Source: Pseudomonas sp. SORT22 (GTDB lineage Bacteria; Pseudomonadota; Gammaproteobacteria; Pseudomonadales; Pseudomonadaceae). Taken from it: a stretch of DNA of 64,000 nucleotides. The position numbers were made by a program, and so were the translations under genes. The notes under the pieces are model-generated. The model saw nothing but the letters and a program-made list of their open reading frames with translations, was not told the origin of the DNA and did no database searches. Numbering within the stretch: position 1 is the first letter of the stretch; the number at the start of each line of letters is the position of its first letter. Location: positions 3,162,501-3,226,500 of the forward strand of contig NZ_CP071007.1 of assembly GCF_018417635.1 (NCBI RefSeq), written 5' to 3'. Of the stretch, positions 8,894 to 18,221 are shown in pieces.

Positions 8894-10147
8894 ATGAAGA
8901 TCCTTGCACGCACCAAAACCGCAAACCTTGCGTCACTGTTGATCTGCTCGACAGCCTCGCTTGGCGCCTCGGCAGCCGGCCTGGTCGACGACACCACGGC
9001 GTCGCTGAACCTGCGAAACTTCTACCACAACCGCAACTTCGTAAACCCGGCCTACCCCCAGGGCAAGGCCGAGGAATGGACGCAAAGCTTCATCTTCGAC
9101 CTGCGTTCGGGCTTCACCCAGGGTACGCTAGGCTTTGGCGTCGACCTGCTGGGGCTGTACTCGGTCAAGCTCGATGGCGGTCGCGGCACGGCCGGTACGC
9201 AACTGCTTCCAGTGCACGATGACGGCCGCCCGGCCGACGACTTTGGCCGCCTGGGGGTTGCGCTCAAGGCCCGCTATTCGAAGACGGAACTGAAAGTCGG
9301 TGAATGGGTTTCGCTGTTGCCGATCTTGCGCTCGGACGATGGCCGCTCGCTGCCACAGACCTTTCGCGGCGCCCAGCTGACTTCACGGGAAATCGACAAC
9401 CTGACCCTTTATACCGGCCAGTTTCGCGGCAACAGCCCGCGCAACGACGCCAGCATGGAGCGCATGTTCATGACCGGCCGGCCCGACGCCACCTCGGACC
9501 GTTTCAACTTTGCCGGCGGCGAGTACCTGTTCAACGACAAGGCAACCCAGGTGGGCCTGTGGTATGCCCAGCTCGAGGACATCTACCAGCAGCAGTACTT
9601 GAACCTGATTCATAGCCAGGCTGTGGGTAGCTGGAAGCTGGGCGCCAACCTTGGCCTGTTTCTGGGCGATGAAGACGGCGCGGCCAAGGCAGGCCAGCTG
9701 GACAACAAAACCGCAACGCTGATGCTGTCTGCCAAAACCGGCGCACACACCTTCTCCCTCGGCCTGCAGCGGGTGTATGGCGAGACCGGCTGGATGCGGG
9801 TCAACGGCACCGCCGGCTACCCGCTGGCCAACGACACCTACAACTCAAGCTACGACAATGCCCGCGAGCGCTCCTGGCAGTTGCGCCACGACTATGACTT
9901 CGTTGCCCTCGGCGTGCCGGGCCTGACCCTGATGAACCGCTACCTGTCGGGTGATCATGTGCACACCAGCGCCACCAGCAACGGCAAGGAATGGGGCCGC
10001 GAGACGGAGCTGGGCTACGTGTTCCAGAGCGGCCCGCTCAAGGACCTGTCGCTGCGCTGGCGCAATTCGACCCTGCGCCGGGACTTCAGCAACTACGACA
10101 TCGATGAGAACCGCTTGATCGTCAATTACTCGATCAAGTTTCTTTAA
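8894..10147 (+). CDS. OprD-family outer membrane porin
   Basis: This 417-residue protein has a signal peptide ending near SLGASA-AGLVDD. A beta-barrel body of alternating polar and hydrophobic strands follows, closing with the C-terminal phenylalanine-rich strand IVNYSIKFL. OprD-type features include LNLRNFYHNRNF near the mature N terminus, DNLTLYTGQFRGNSPRND and ERSWQLRHDYDF. OprD porins pass small carboxylates and amino acids. It follows the TctA-like permease by 85 bases, with an AGGAAATAACA ribosome region, so it is probably the outer-membrane entry of the same mevalonate system. Confidence 0.92.
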   Translation: MKILARTKTANLASLLICSTASLGASAAGLVDDTTASLNLRNFYHNRNFVNPAYPQGKAEEWTQSFIFDLRSGFTQGTLGFGVDLLGLYSVKLDGGRGTAGTQLLPVHDDGRPADDFGRLGVALKARYSKTELKVGEWVSLLPILRSDDGRSLPQTFRGAQLTSREIDNLTLYTGQFRGNSPRNDASMERMFMTGRPDATSDRFNFAGGEYLFNDKATQVGLWYAQLEDIYQQQYLNLIHSQAVGSWKLGANLGLFLGDEDGAAKAGQLDNKTATLMLSAKTGAHTFSLGLQRVYGETGWMRVNGTAGYPLANDTYNSSYDNARERSWQLRHDYDFVALGVPGLTLMNRYLSGDHVHTSATSNGKEWGRETELGYVFQSGPLKDLSLRWRNSTLRRDFSNYDIDENRLIVNYSIKFL

Positions 10148-10192
10148 TCCCTGGCGCCCTCAACAATCTGCCGCCCCTGCCGATAACCACTG

Positions 10193-10218
10193 TGTCAGGC
10201 CGTATACTCGGCCTGACA
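10193..10218. terminator. Perfect 10-bp inverted repeat after the porin gene
   Basis: TGTCAGGCCG and CGGCCTGACA flank the six-base loop TATACT, 46 bases after the porin stop and 30 bases before the methyltransferase start. A short run ATCTATTTTC follows, weakly like a terminator tail. The loop also resembles a -10 hexamer, so the structure could instead be an operator over the methyltransferase promoter. I favour a terminator for the mva operon. Confidence 0.5.
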
Positions 10219-10247
10219 TCTATTTTCAGGGGCAGACAGGATTCGAT

Positions 10248-11174
10248 ATGAACGAGATGGGTATGGCGTTGGCCAACAAGTATTGCCAGGGTGCCGGTCT
10301 GGAGATTGGCGCTGCCAGCCATAACGCTTTTTACTTGCCAGACTGCCTCAATCTGGGCCCCTGTGACGGTGAGTCGTTTCTGTACCCGCTGGACTTGCAA
10401 GACTTCAACCTCTACAAGAACGAACAGGCCAACTACCAGGTCCCGCCTGCCCGGATCGACGCCCTGGGCGATTTCACCGACATACCGTTCGCCGATCAAA
10501 CCTTCGACTACCTGATCAGCTCGCACGTCATCGAACACGTGCCCAACCTGTTTGCCGCCTATGTCGAGGCCGCGCGGGTGATCAAGGACGATGGCGTGTT
10601 CTTTTGCATCTTCCCGAAAAGAAACGCCGACCCCAATGACCGGGTACGCGCCCTGACCACCCTGGAGTCGATGATCGATGCGTTCGAAAAACGCGTCGAC
10701 ATGAGCGTGATGCCTGAATACAACTGGCGCGGGCACTACCATGTGTTCTCGCTACAGAGCATGCTGCGGGCGATCAACATGATCAACTCGGTAGGCCTGG
10801 GGCACTGGCTGATCGAAACCATCGAAGAGACCGATTCGAAAGTCGGCAATGGCCACACCGTGGTGTTGCGCAAGCAACCCGGGCTGTCGGCCTTGAGCGC
10901 CAGCGACGCCAGTCAGTTCAACCAGGAGTTCAACGCACGCTTTCAGGCCCAGGACCTGAACGGTGCGCTGCACCTGGTGAAGGTCGCGCTGTCGTACGAT
11001 TTCTTCAACGCCCAGAACCTGTACCTGGCCTTCGCCCTCAATTGCCAGCTGGACAATGCCCGCGAGGGCGTGGAGTTCCTGCGTCAGGCACTGATCCTTA
11101 CCCCTGAGAACGAAGAGTTTCGCAAGCTGTTCGTCCAGGTCACCGGTGGGCCGTTCATCAACCCGGTGCAGTAA
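10248..11174 (+). CDS. SAM-dependent class I methyltransferase
   Basis: The 308-residue protein has a methyltransferase-11-like core. GAGLEIGAASHNAF (residues about 14-27) resembles the SAM-binding loop, FDYLISSHVIEHVPN is the post-II strand, and AARVIKDDGVFFCIFP is the following strand. The segment after residue 210 is a helical, TPR-like tail (LNGALHLVKVALSYDFFNAQ) not needed for the core fold. It stands alone between the porin and the convergent MFS gene. Such proteins often methylate sugars or lipids of the cell envelope, but I cannot name the substrate. Confidence 0.82.
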   Translation: MNEMGMALANKYCQGAGLEIGAASHNAFYLPDCLNLGPCDGESFLYPLDLQDFNLYKNEQANYQVPPARIDALGDFTDIPFADQTFDYLISSHVIEHVPNLFAAYVEAARVIKDDGVFFCIFPKRNADPNDRVRALTTLESMIDAFEKRVDMSVMPEYNWRGHYHVFSLQSMLRAINMINSVGLGHWLIETIEETDSKVGNGHTVVLRKQPGLSALSASDASQFNQEFNARFQAQDLNGALHLVKVALSYDFFNAQNLYLAFALNCQLDNAREGVEFLRQALILTPENEEFRKLFVQVTGGPFINPVQ

Positions 11175-11221
11175 CAGTCGCAGGGCGGCGTGATCAATCA
11201 TCGCCCCCTGCACCCTGCCCC

Positions 11222-12529
11222 TTATTGCGTCACGCCCACCACCCGCTCAGGCGCGGCTTGTGCGTTGCCAATCGGCGCCTTGAGCAACAGGAAATACGCC
11301 AGCGCCGAACACAGCGCGACGATCGCACTGATCATGAACGCGGTGTTGAACGAGCCCGAGTACTGGATGCTGAAGCCGGTGACAATCGGCGCGACGGAGC
11401 CTGCGATGTAGCCGCCAAAGTTCTGGATCGAGCCGAACGAGGCCACCCGGCGGCTGTCGACGATGGTGTTGACGATCATCCAGGCCGTGGCACTGGCCAT
11501 GTTGATGCTGAACAGCGCCAGGCACAGCAGGACGATGCACGCGGTCAAGCCGCTGACATACGACAGCGGCAAGGTGAACAGCGCGGCCAGCACCAGGCCG
11601 GTGATCACGCTGAACTTGCGACTGGCCAGGATGCTCAGGCCGCGGCGCACCAGCAGGTCGCAGAAGCGCCCGGCGACGATGGTGCCGACAGCGCCGAAAC
11701 CATAGGCCAGCGACACCACCCAGGCGGTTTTGTACAGGTTCAGGCCATGCTCGCGCTCAAAATAACCGGGCAGCCAGGTCAGGTGCAGCCAGAGCATGTA
11801 GATCACCCCCATGAAACCGAGGATCGCGCCCCAGGTACTGCGGTGCCTGAACAGGTCGAGCCAGCCGGCAAAGTACGAAGCCTTGGGCTCTGCCGTTGCC
11901 TGTGGCGCCTGGTACTCACCTGGCAACGGCTTGCCTTGCGCGGCTAGTTCGGCCAGGTACTGCGCCTTGCTCTTGAAGAAGCTCAGCCAGCACAGGGCCA
12001 GGACGATGCCAAGCACGCCGGTGATGATGAACATGCCGCGCCAGCCGAAGTTGACCATGAACAGCGTCAGCAACGGCGGCGCCAGGCACGGGCCCAGGCA
12101 GGTCGAGGACCAGACGATGCCGGTAGGCGTGCCGCGCTCGTTGGCATCGAACCACTCCGACAGCGCCTTGGCTGCCGAGGGGAACATCGGCGCCTCGCCA
12201 ATCCCCAGCAGCACGCGCAAGCCCATGAAGCCGGCAAAACTGTTGACCATGCCGAACGCCGATTGCGCCACCGACCAGGCCAGCAACGAGGCGCCAAGGG
12301 CGATCTTGCTGCCCAGGCGGTCGATGATCAGGCCCATGGGCAACTGGGCGAAGGCATAGGCGATGGAAAACGCCGAGAGCAGGATGCCCATCTGCGACGG
12401 GCTGATCATCATGTCCTTCTGGATCGAGGTGTTGGCGATCGACAGCGCGCTACGGTCCAGGTAGTTGACGATGCCGATCAACAGCAGGAAGACAACGGTG
12501 ATGCGTTGGTACTTCTTCAGTGCGTTCAT
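11222..12529 (-). CDS. MFS transporter, anion:cation symporter (sugar-acid) type
   Basis: This 435-residue carrier has twelve predicted membrane helices in two halves. NYLDRSALSIANTSIQKDM at the first helix and GLIIDRLGSKIALG in the first cytoplasmic loop are typical of the ACS family (hexuronate, glucarate and galactonate carriers). It is the last gene of a minus-strand operon of sugar-acid enzymes, 90 bases after the FAH-family gene, and converges on the methyltransferase. It probably imports the sugar acid that the operon degrades. Confidence 0.9.
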   Translation of the reverse strand: MNALKKYQRITVVFLLLIGIVNYLDRSALSIANTSIQKDMMISPSQMGILLSAFSIAYAFAQLPMGLIIDRLGSKIALGASLLAWSVAQSAFGMVNSFAGFMGLRVLLGIGEAPMFPSAAKALSEWFDANERGTPTGIVWSSTCLGPCLAPPLLTLFMVNFGWRGMFIITGVLGIVLALCWLSFFKSKAQYLAELAAQGKPLPGEYQAPQATAEPKASYFAGWLDLFRHRSTWGAILGFMGVIYMLWLHLTWLPGYFEREHGLNLYKTAWVVSLAYGFGAVGTIVAGRFCDLLVRRGLSILASRKFSVITGLVLAALFTLPLSYVSGLTACIVLLCLALFSINMASATAWMIVNTIVDSRRVASFGSIQNFGGYIAGSVAPIVTGFSIQYSGSFNTAFMISAIVALCSALAYFLLLKAPIGNAQAAPERVVGVTQ

Positions 12530-12619
12530 CTGATGGCCTTTATTATTATTGTTGCAGCGGTTTTATCGCCGGGGCGATCCTTCAGGCGGTCACACACTCA
12601 TCCCTGGAACGTCTTTCAA

Positions 12620-13837
12620 TCAGCGCTGGCGGGCGCTCACAGCGGCATCAAGCAGGCCGCGCCGGGCAAGGCTGTCGATCAGCGCGCGCACGCCGAAATC
12701 CCACTGCGGCGCCAGGTCGCTGGTGGTCACCCGGTTGCACAGGCTGCCCAGCTGCCCGTTGCTGATGGTCACCACATCGCCGGGTTTGTGGGTAAAGCCG
12801 TTGCCCGGCTGGTCGCGGTCCTGTTTGGGCGCGAACAGGGTGCCGAGAAACAGCACCAGGCCGTCGGGGTACTGGTGGTTTTCGTTCAGGGTCTGCTGCA
12901 CCAGGTCGAGCGGGTCGCGGCTGATCTGGCGCATCGAGCTGCGGCCCTGGAGCACAAAGCCGTCCAGGCCTTCGACCCGCAAGTCGACCTCGGCGCTGCG
13001 CACATCCTCAAGGCTGAAGGTCTCGTCGAACAGCCGCAGCAGCGGCCCCAGTGCGGTCGAGGCGTTGTTGTCCTTGGCCTTGGACAGCAGCAAGGCGCTG
13101 CGCCCTTCGAAGTCGCGCAGGTTGACGTCGTTGCCGAGGGTGGCGCCCTGCACCGTGCCGTTGCTCGACACCGCCAGCACCACTTCCGGCTCGGGGTTGT
13201 TCCAGCTCGACTTCGGGTGAATGCCGATATCGGCGCCATGGCCGACCGCCGACAACGGCTGGGCCTTGGTGAAGACCTCGGCGTCCGGGCCGATGCCCAC
13301 TTCCAGGTACTGCGACCACAGCCCCTGCTCTACCAGGACCTTGCGCAAGGCTTCAGCCTGCGCCGAGCCCGGAACGATCTGCGACAGATCGGCGCCGATG
13401 CGGCTGGCTAGCGTCGCCCTGATCGCGTCGGCCTTGGCCGGGTCGCCCTTGGCCTGCTCCTCGACCACCCGCTCCAGCAGGCTGGCGGCGAAGGTCACGC
13501 CGGCGGCCTTGACCGCCTGCAGGTCGATCGGCGCCAGCAGCCAGGGCAAGGCCGGATCGCGATGATTCGGGTCGCTGTTGGCCAGCAGCGCCGGCAACTC
13601 GATCAGCGCCTCGCCCAACGGCAGCGACCGCAGGTAGGCCACCGGCTCAGCTACTTCGAGCAAGGCCGAGACGGTCGCCACATGGGCGCTGATATCGTGC
13701 ACGGCGCCGGCTTTGACCAGCACCACGGCCGGGCCCTGCTGCGCCAGCCAGACGCGGCCGATCCAGGTACCGGTGTTGAATAGCGCAGCGTCTTTGCTCA
13801 GGTGTAGCGGTGTTTGGGTGTTCACGTGCTCTGTCAT
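12620..13837 (-). CDS. Fumarylacetoacetate-hydrolase family sugar-acid dehydratase/hydrolase
   Basis: The product is about 405 residues, longer than short FAH proteins and in the range of 2-keto-3-deoxy-pentonate dehydratases. The metal site is visible in NNPEPEVVLAV (Glu pair) and LGNDVNLRDFEG (Asp). SAVGHGADIGIHP and KPGDVVTISNGQLGSL support the FAH fold. The ATG at 13837 follows AAGAGCG. An alternative ATG at 13879 would overlap the upstream gene by 22 bases. With the semialdehyde dehydrogenase in the same operon, the likely reaction is 2-keto-3-deoxy-pentonate to 2-ketoglutarate semialdehyde. A diketo-acid hydrolase is the alternative. Confidence 0.82.
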   Translation of the reverse strand: MTEHVNTQTPLHLSKDAALFNTGTWIGRVWLAQQGPAVVLVKAGAVHDISAHVATVSALLEVAEPVAYLRSLPLGEALIELPALLANSDPNHRDPALPWLLAPIDLQAVKAAGVTFAASLLERVVEEQAKGDPAKADAIRATLASRIGADLSQIVPGSAQAEALRKVLVEQGLWSQYLEVGIGPDAEVFTKAQPLSAVGHGADIGIHPKSSWNNPEPEVVLAVSSNGTVQGATLGNDVNLRDFEGRSALLLSKAKDNNASTALGPLLRLFDETFSLEDVRSAEVDLRVEGLDGFVLQGRSSMRQISRDPLDLVQQTLNENHQYPDGLVLFLGTLFAPKQDRDQPGNGFTHKPGDVVTISNGQLGSLCNRVTTSDLAPQWDFGVRALIDSLARRGLLDAAVSARQR

Positions 13838-13857
13838 GTCAGCGCTCTTGTTGTCGG

Positions 13858-14916
13858 TTAATGCGAAAGTGTCGGGCACTGCAGTTGCCCGGCGAGCTGG
13901 TTGAGGTTATCGATCAGCTGTGGCGACAGGCTCAAGCCTTCGCTCAAGGCCTGCTTGCGCCGTTTCAAGCCCGCTTGCCCAGGCAGGCGCACCGGCCGCT
14001 CGGGGTCGCGCGGGCGGCTGGCGAGCAGCAGCTGGCCGAGAAACGAGGTTTCAGCGGTGAAGGCGTCAAGCCCGCCAAAAAAGCGCGGATCGATCACCAC
14101 GGCGGTTGCCGAGGCGCCCCACTGATCCGGCGCGTCCTTGCGCCCATAGCCCGCCAGCCCCGAGGTCAGTGCCTCGACCAGCAGCGCCAGGGCAAAGCCC
14201 TTGTGGCCGAAAGCCTGGCCGCCCAAGGGCAGGATGCTGCCGCTGGGGGTGGTGAAAAAATCTTCCGGGTTGTCGCTCAGACGCCCGTCGTTGCCCAGCA
14301 ACACCGGGTGCGGCAGTCGCTGCCCGCTGTCGCGGCACTGGCCGACCAGGCCGAGGGTCACGGTCGACATGCTCACATCGAGCAGGATCGGCTCGCCACG
14401 GGTCGGAATGCCGGCGGCAATCGGGTTGGGCGTGTACACAGGTTCAATACCGCCGTGGGCGCAAACCAGCGCCACCGACGGGTCGCTGGAATACAGCATG
14501 GCCACCAGGCCACGCTCGGTGAACGGCTGCAGGTAGGCCGCCAGGCAACCGATGTGCGCCGCCCGGCGCACCACGGCAATGCCGATGCCTTGTGCCGTTG
14601 CGCCCTGGGCCGCGCAGTCGAGGGCGCGGCTGACGCAGTACGGGCCGAGCAGATAATGACCGTCGAACAGGCTGGAAATACCGCTGTGCGCAAGCTGTTC
14701 GAGCAGCCCTGCCCGGGCCTTGACCTGCCCTGCCTGGATGCCGCCGATATAGCGGCTGACCAGGTTCAGGCCATGGGTGCGATGGCCCAGCAGTTCGCCT
14801 TCAAGCAGTACCCGGGTGACCACCCGGGCGACCTCGGCATCGGCACCGGCGGCTTCAAACAATTGCTCGACGAAGGCTGTGAGGCTTTGCACATCAACGC
14901 GGCGGGCGTCGCTCAT
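13858..14916 (-). CDS. Ldh-family (malate/L-lactate type) NAD(P)-dependent oxidoreductase
   Basis: This 352-residue enzyme belongs to the family of YbiC, YiaK (2,3-diketogulonate reductase), AllD and ComC, not to the Rossmann-type lactate dehydrogenases. Diagnostic stretches are LGHRTHGLNLVSRYIGGI near residue 43, VRRAAHIGCLAAYLQPF with the catalytic His near residue 120, and FGHKGFALALLVEALTSGLAG. It lies 16 bases after the aldehyde dehydrogenase gene. In this operon it may interconvert keto and hydroxy forms of a sugar-acid intermediate; the exact step is not clear. Confidence 0.87.
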   Translation of the reverse strand: MSDARRVDVQSLTAFVEQLFEAAGADAEVARVVTRVLLEGELLGHRTHGLNLVSRYIGGIQAGQVKARAGLLEQLAHSGISSLFDGHYLLGPYCVSRALDCAAQGATAQGIGIAVVRRAAHIGCLAAYLQPFTERGLVAMLYSSDPSVALVCAHGGIEPVYTPNPIAAGIPTRGEPILLDVSMSTVTLGLVGQCRDSGQRLPHPVLLGNDGRLSDNPEDFFTTPSGSILPLGGQAFGHKGFALALLVEALTSGLAGYGRKDAPDQWGASATAVVIDPRFFGGLDAFTAETSFLGQLLLASRPRDPERPVRLPGQAGLKRRKQALSEGLSLSPQLIDNLNQLAGQLQCPTLSH

Positions 14917-14932
14917 CGCTGTTGCTCCGTGA

Positions 14933-16519
14933 TCAGTTCAGGGCCGCGTTGCTCGGCTTGCCATCGACCAGGCGCTGGATACCCAGCGGATTGGCATCGC
15001 GCAGCGCTTCGGGGAGCAAGGCATCGGGCACGTTCTGGTAGCACACCGGGCGCAGAAAGCGATCGATCGCCAGGGTGCCGACCGAGGTGCCGCGGGCATC
15101 GGAGGTCGCTGGGTACGGGCCGCCATGGACCATCGCATCGCAGACCTCGACGCCGGTCGGGTAGCCATTGAGCAGCACCCGCCCGACCTTGACTTCGAGC
15201 ACCTCGAACAGTTGGCCAAAGGCGGCCAGGTCGTCGCTGTCGGCCAGCAAGGTGGCGGTCAGCTGGCCATGCAGGGCGTTGACCGCGCGCAACAGCTGGG
15301 CCTGATCATTGACCTCGACCACCACCGTGCACGGGCCGAAGACTTCTTCCTGCAACAGCTCGTCCTGCTCCAGCAGCAGGCTGACATCGGCCTTGAACAG
15401 CTGCGGCTGCGCCTGCTTGCCGGATTGCGCCAGGCCGCTGAGTTTTTCTACCCCCGGGTGGGCCAGCAGCGCCTGGATACCCTTGCCGTAGCTTGCCAGG
15501 GTGCCGGCATTGAGCATGGTCTGCGGCGCCTGTTCGGCCATATGGCCGCGCAGCTGCTCGATAAAGGCACTGAAGGCCGGCGAGCGGATGCCCAGCACCA
15601 GGCCCGGGTTGGTGCAGAACTGGCCACAACCCTGCACCACCGAGGCGCTCATGTCCTTGGCCAGCTGCGCACTGCGACTGGCCAGGGCCTGGGGCAAAAC
15701 CAGCACCGGGTTGATGCTCGACATCTCGGCGAATACCGGGATCGGCTGCGCCCGCGCGGCGGCCATGTCGCACAGGGCGCGGCCGCCCTTGAGCGAGCCG
15801 GTAAAGCCCACGGCCTGGATGCCCGGGTGCTTGACCAGCGCCTCGCCGACACCGCCACCAAAGATCATGTTGAACACACCCGCCGGCATGCCCGTGCGCT
15901 CGGCAGCGCGCAGCAGCGCCTCGGCAACCCGCTCGGCCGTGGCCATGTGGCCGCTGTGGGCCTTGAACACCACCGGGCAACCGGCAGCCAGGGCGGCGGC
16001 GGTATCACCGCCGGCGGTGGAGAACGCCAGGGGGAAGTTGCTGGCACCGAACACCGCCACCGGGCCGACACCAATACGGTACTGGCGCAGGTCCGGGCGC
16101 GGCAATGGCGTGCGCGCTGGCAAGGCGCGGTCGATGCGCGCGCCATAAAAATCGCCCCGGCGCAGCACCTGGGCAAACAGGCGCATCTGGCCGCTGGTAC
16201 GTGCGCGCTCACCGACAATGCGCGCACTGGGCAGCGCGGTTTCCTGGCAGGTCACGGCGATAAAGTCCTCGCCCAGGCCGTCGAGCTCGTCGGCGATGGC
16301 CTCGAGAAACTGCGCCCGGCGCTCGGCCGAGAGTTTGCGATAGGCCGGGAACGCGGCGCTGGCCGCATCCACGGCATTGTCGACTTCGTCCAGGCTGGCC
16401 TGGTGAAAGGCGCCCGGCAGGCGCTCGCCGGTGTGGGCATCGACGCTGTAGACCAGGGTGTCGCCCAGGGCACTGCGCTGGCCGCCAATGAAGTTGTATC
16501 CGCTAAAGCTCATGTGCAT
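14933..16519 (-). CDS. NADP-dependent aldehyde dehydrogenase, 2-ketoglutarate-semialdehyde type
   Basis: This 528-residue aldehyde dehydrogenase is of the long subgroup that oxidises 2-ketoglutarate semialdehyde in hexarate and pentose oxidation. The nucleotide loop is GFTGSLKGGRALCDMAA, the active-site Glu lies in IPVFAEMSSINPVLVLP, and the catalytic Cys is in QGCGQFCTNPGLVLG. Two starts are possible, 16519 and 16513; GAGG lies 4 and 10 bases upstream respectively. It is 33 bases after the UxaA/GarD-type gene. It would deliver 2-ketoglutarate to the TCA cycle. Confidence 0.9.
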   Translation of the reverse strand: MHMSFSGYNFIGGQRSALGDTLVYSVDAHTGERLPGAFHQASLDEVDNAVDAASAAFPAYRKLSAERRAQFLEAIADELDGLGEDFIAVTCQETALPSARIVGERARTSGQMRLFAQVLRRGDFYGARIDRALPARTPLPRPDLRQYRIGVGPVAVFGASNFPLAFSTAGGDTAAALAAGCPVVFKAHSGHMATAERVAEALLRAAERTGMPAGVFNMIFGGGVGEALVKHPGIQAVGFTGSLKGGRALCDMAAARAQPIPVFAEMSSINPVLVLPQALASRSAQLAKDMSASVVQGCGQFCTNPGLVLGIRSPAFSAFIEQLRGHMAEQAPQTMLNAGTLASYGKGIQALLAHPGVEKLSGLAQSGKQAQPQLFKADVSLLLEQDELLQEEVFGPCTVVVEVNDQAQLLRAVNALHGQLTATLLADSDDLAAFGQLFEVLEVKVGRVLLNGYPTGVEVCDAMVHGGPYPATSDARGTSVGTLAIDRFLRPVCYQNVPDALLPEALRDANPLGIQRLVDGKPSNAALN

Positions 16520-16552
16520 GTCGCCTCGTCAAGAAGGTTGCAGGGCTGTCAA

Positions 16553-18100
16553 TCAGGTCACGGCACCGATCTGCCAGGGCACGAATTCGTTCTGCCCGTA
16601 GCCGTGCTGTTCACTCTTGCTGCGCTCACCGGAGGCGATGCGCAGCATCTGCTCGAAGATGTAGGCGCCGCGTTCTTCGATGCTGGTGCTGCCGTCGGCG
16701 ATGCCGCCGCAGTTCACATCCATGTCTTCAAGCTGGTGCTCGAACACCCGGTTGTTGGTGGCCAGCTTGATCGACGGCGCCGGCGCGCAGCCGTAGGCCG
16801 AACCGCGGCCGGTGGTAAAGGCAATCAGGTTGGCGCCGCCGGCGACCTGGCCGGTGGCCGAAACCGGGTCGTAGCCCGGGGTGTCCATGAACACCAGGCC
16901 TTTGGCGCGCACCGCTTCGGCGTACTGGTAGACGTCCACCAGGTTGCTGGAGCCGGCCTTGGCCACTGCACCGAGGGATTTCTCCAGAATCGTGGTCAGG
17001 CCACCGGCCTTGTTGCCGGCCGAGGGGTTGTTGTTCAGCGCGGCGTTCATGCGCTGGCAGTAGTCTTCCCACCAATGGATGCGGGCGATGAGTTTCTCGC
17101 CCACTTCACGGCTGACCGCGCGGCGCGTGAGCAAGTGCTCGGCGCCGTAGATCTCCGGGGTTTCCGAAAGGATTGCGGTGCCGCCGGCTGCCACCAGGCG
17201 GTCAACGGCATTGCCCAGGGCCGGGTTGGCGGTGATCCCCGAGTAGCCGTCGGAGCCGCCGCATTGCAGGCCGACTACCAGATGGCGGGCGCTGACCGGC
17301 TCACGCTTGACCCGGTTGGCCTCGGCCAGCAGCGCCTCGACCTGCGCGATGCCGGCAGCGATGGTCTTCGAGGTACCGCCAATGCCCTGGATGGTAAAGG
17401 CGCGCAGCTGATCACCGGTTTGCAGCTGCTGGGTTTGCAGCAGGCTTTCGATCTGGTTGGTCTCGCAGCCCAGGCCGATGATCAGCACGGCGGCAAAGTT
17501 GGGGTGGATAGCGTAGCCGCCCAGGGTCCGGCGCAGCAGGCCCAGGGCTTCGCCGCTGGGGTCTACCGCGCAACCGGCGCCGTGGGTCAAAGCGACCACG
17601 CCGTCGATGTTCGGGTAGGCGGCCAGCGCCTCGGGGTGGATGTCGCGGCGAAAGTGGTCGGCCACGGCGCGGGCGACGGTGGCCGAGCAGTTCACCGAAG
17701 TCAGAATGCCAATGTAGTTGCGGGTCGCGACCCGGCCGTCGGCACGCACGATGCCCTGGAACTGCGCCTCGCTGGCAGGCGTTGGCCTGGCATCGACGCC
17801 GAAGGCATAGTCGCGGGCAAAATCGCCCATCTCGACGTTGTGCACGTGCACATGCTCGCCGGCCTCGATCACTTGCGAGGCAAAACCGATGATCTGCCCG
17901 TAGCGGCGCAGCGGCTGGCCTTGCTCCACGCGCTCGGTGGCGACTTTATGCCCGGACGGGACCGCCTGGCGCACGGTGATGGCTTCGGCGTCCAGGTGCT
18001 GGCCTTCAACCAGGGGCTGGCGGGCAATCAGTACATTGTCCAGGGGGTTCAAGCGGATAACGGCAGGGTCGCCGCTGCGGGTGCTGGCAATCAGTTGCAT
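16553..18100 (-). CDS. UxaA/GarD-family sugar-acid dehydratase
   Basis: This 515-residue protein has the N-terminal SAF domain (VRQAVPSGHKVATERVEQG) and the long catalytic domain of altronate and galactarate dehydratases. QCGGSDGYSGITANPALGN, NNNPSAGNKAGGLTTI and AFTTGRGSAYGCAPAPSIKL are hallmark stretches, and several Cys residues could bind iron. The C terminus (DVNCGGIADGSTSIEERG) looks closer to GarD, the middle to UxaA. It is the first gene of the five-gene operon and is preceded by an operator-like palindrome. It probably dehydrates a hexonate or aldarate; the substrate is not fixed by sequence. Confidence 0.88.
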   Translation of the reverse strand: MQLIASTRSGDPAVIRLNPLDNVLIARQPLVEGQHLDAEAITVRQAVPSGHKVATERVEQGQPLRRYGQIIGFASQVIEAGEHVHVHNVEMGDFARDYAFGVDARPTPASEAQFQGIVRADGRVATRNYIGILTSVNCSATVARAVADHFRRDIHPEALAAYPNIDGVVALTHGAGCAVDPSGEALGLLRRTLGGYAIHPNFAAVLIIGLGCETNQIESLLQTQQLQTGDQLRAFTIQGIGGTSKTIAAGIAQVEALLAEANRVKREPVSARHLVVGLQCGGSDGYSGITANPALGNAVDRLVAAGGTAILSETPEIYGAEHLLTRRAVSREVGEKLIARIHWWEDYCQRMNAALNNNPSAGNKAGGLTTILEKSLGAVAKAGSSNLVDVYQYAEAVRAKGLVFMDTPGYDPVSATGQVAGGANLIAFTTGRGSAYGCAPAPSIKLATNNRVFEHQLEDMDVNCGGIADGSTSIEERGAYIFEQMLRIASGERSKSEQHGYGQNEFVPWQIGAVT

Positions 18101-18221
18101 GGGACCTCTCAGGGCGGATGCGGCCGGCTTCTTGTTATGGCGCCGCCCGTGCTGTGCCGGGCGAATCTGCGATAACTCTAAGGAGCCGGGCGCAACATTC
18201 CCAATGAGATGATCCGATCAA

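Noticed and set aside
15125..18175. Plus-strand open frame of about 1000 codons across the sugar-acid operon
   Set aside because: It lies antisense to the aldehyde dehydrogenase and UxaA/GarD genes, has a His/Gln/Gly/Ala-rich low-complexity composition and no domain.
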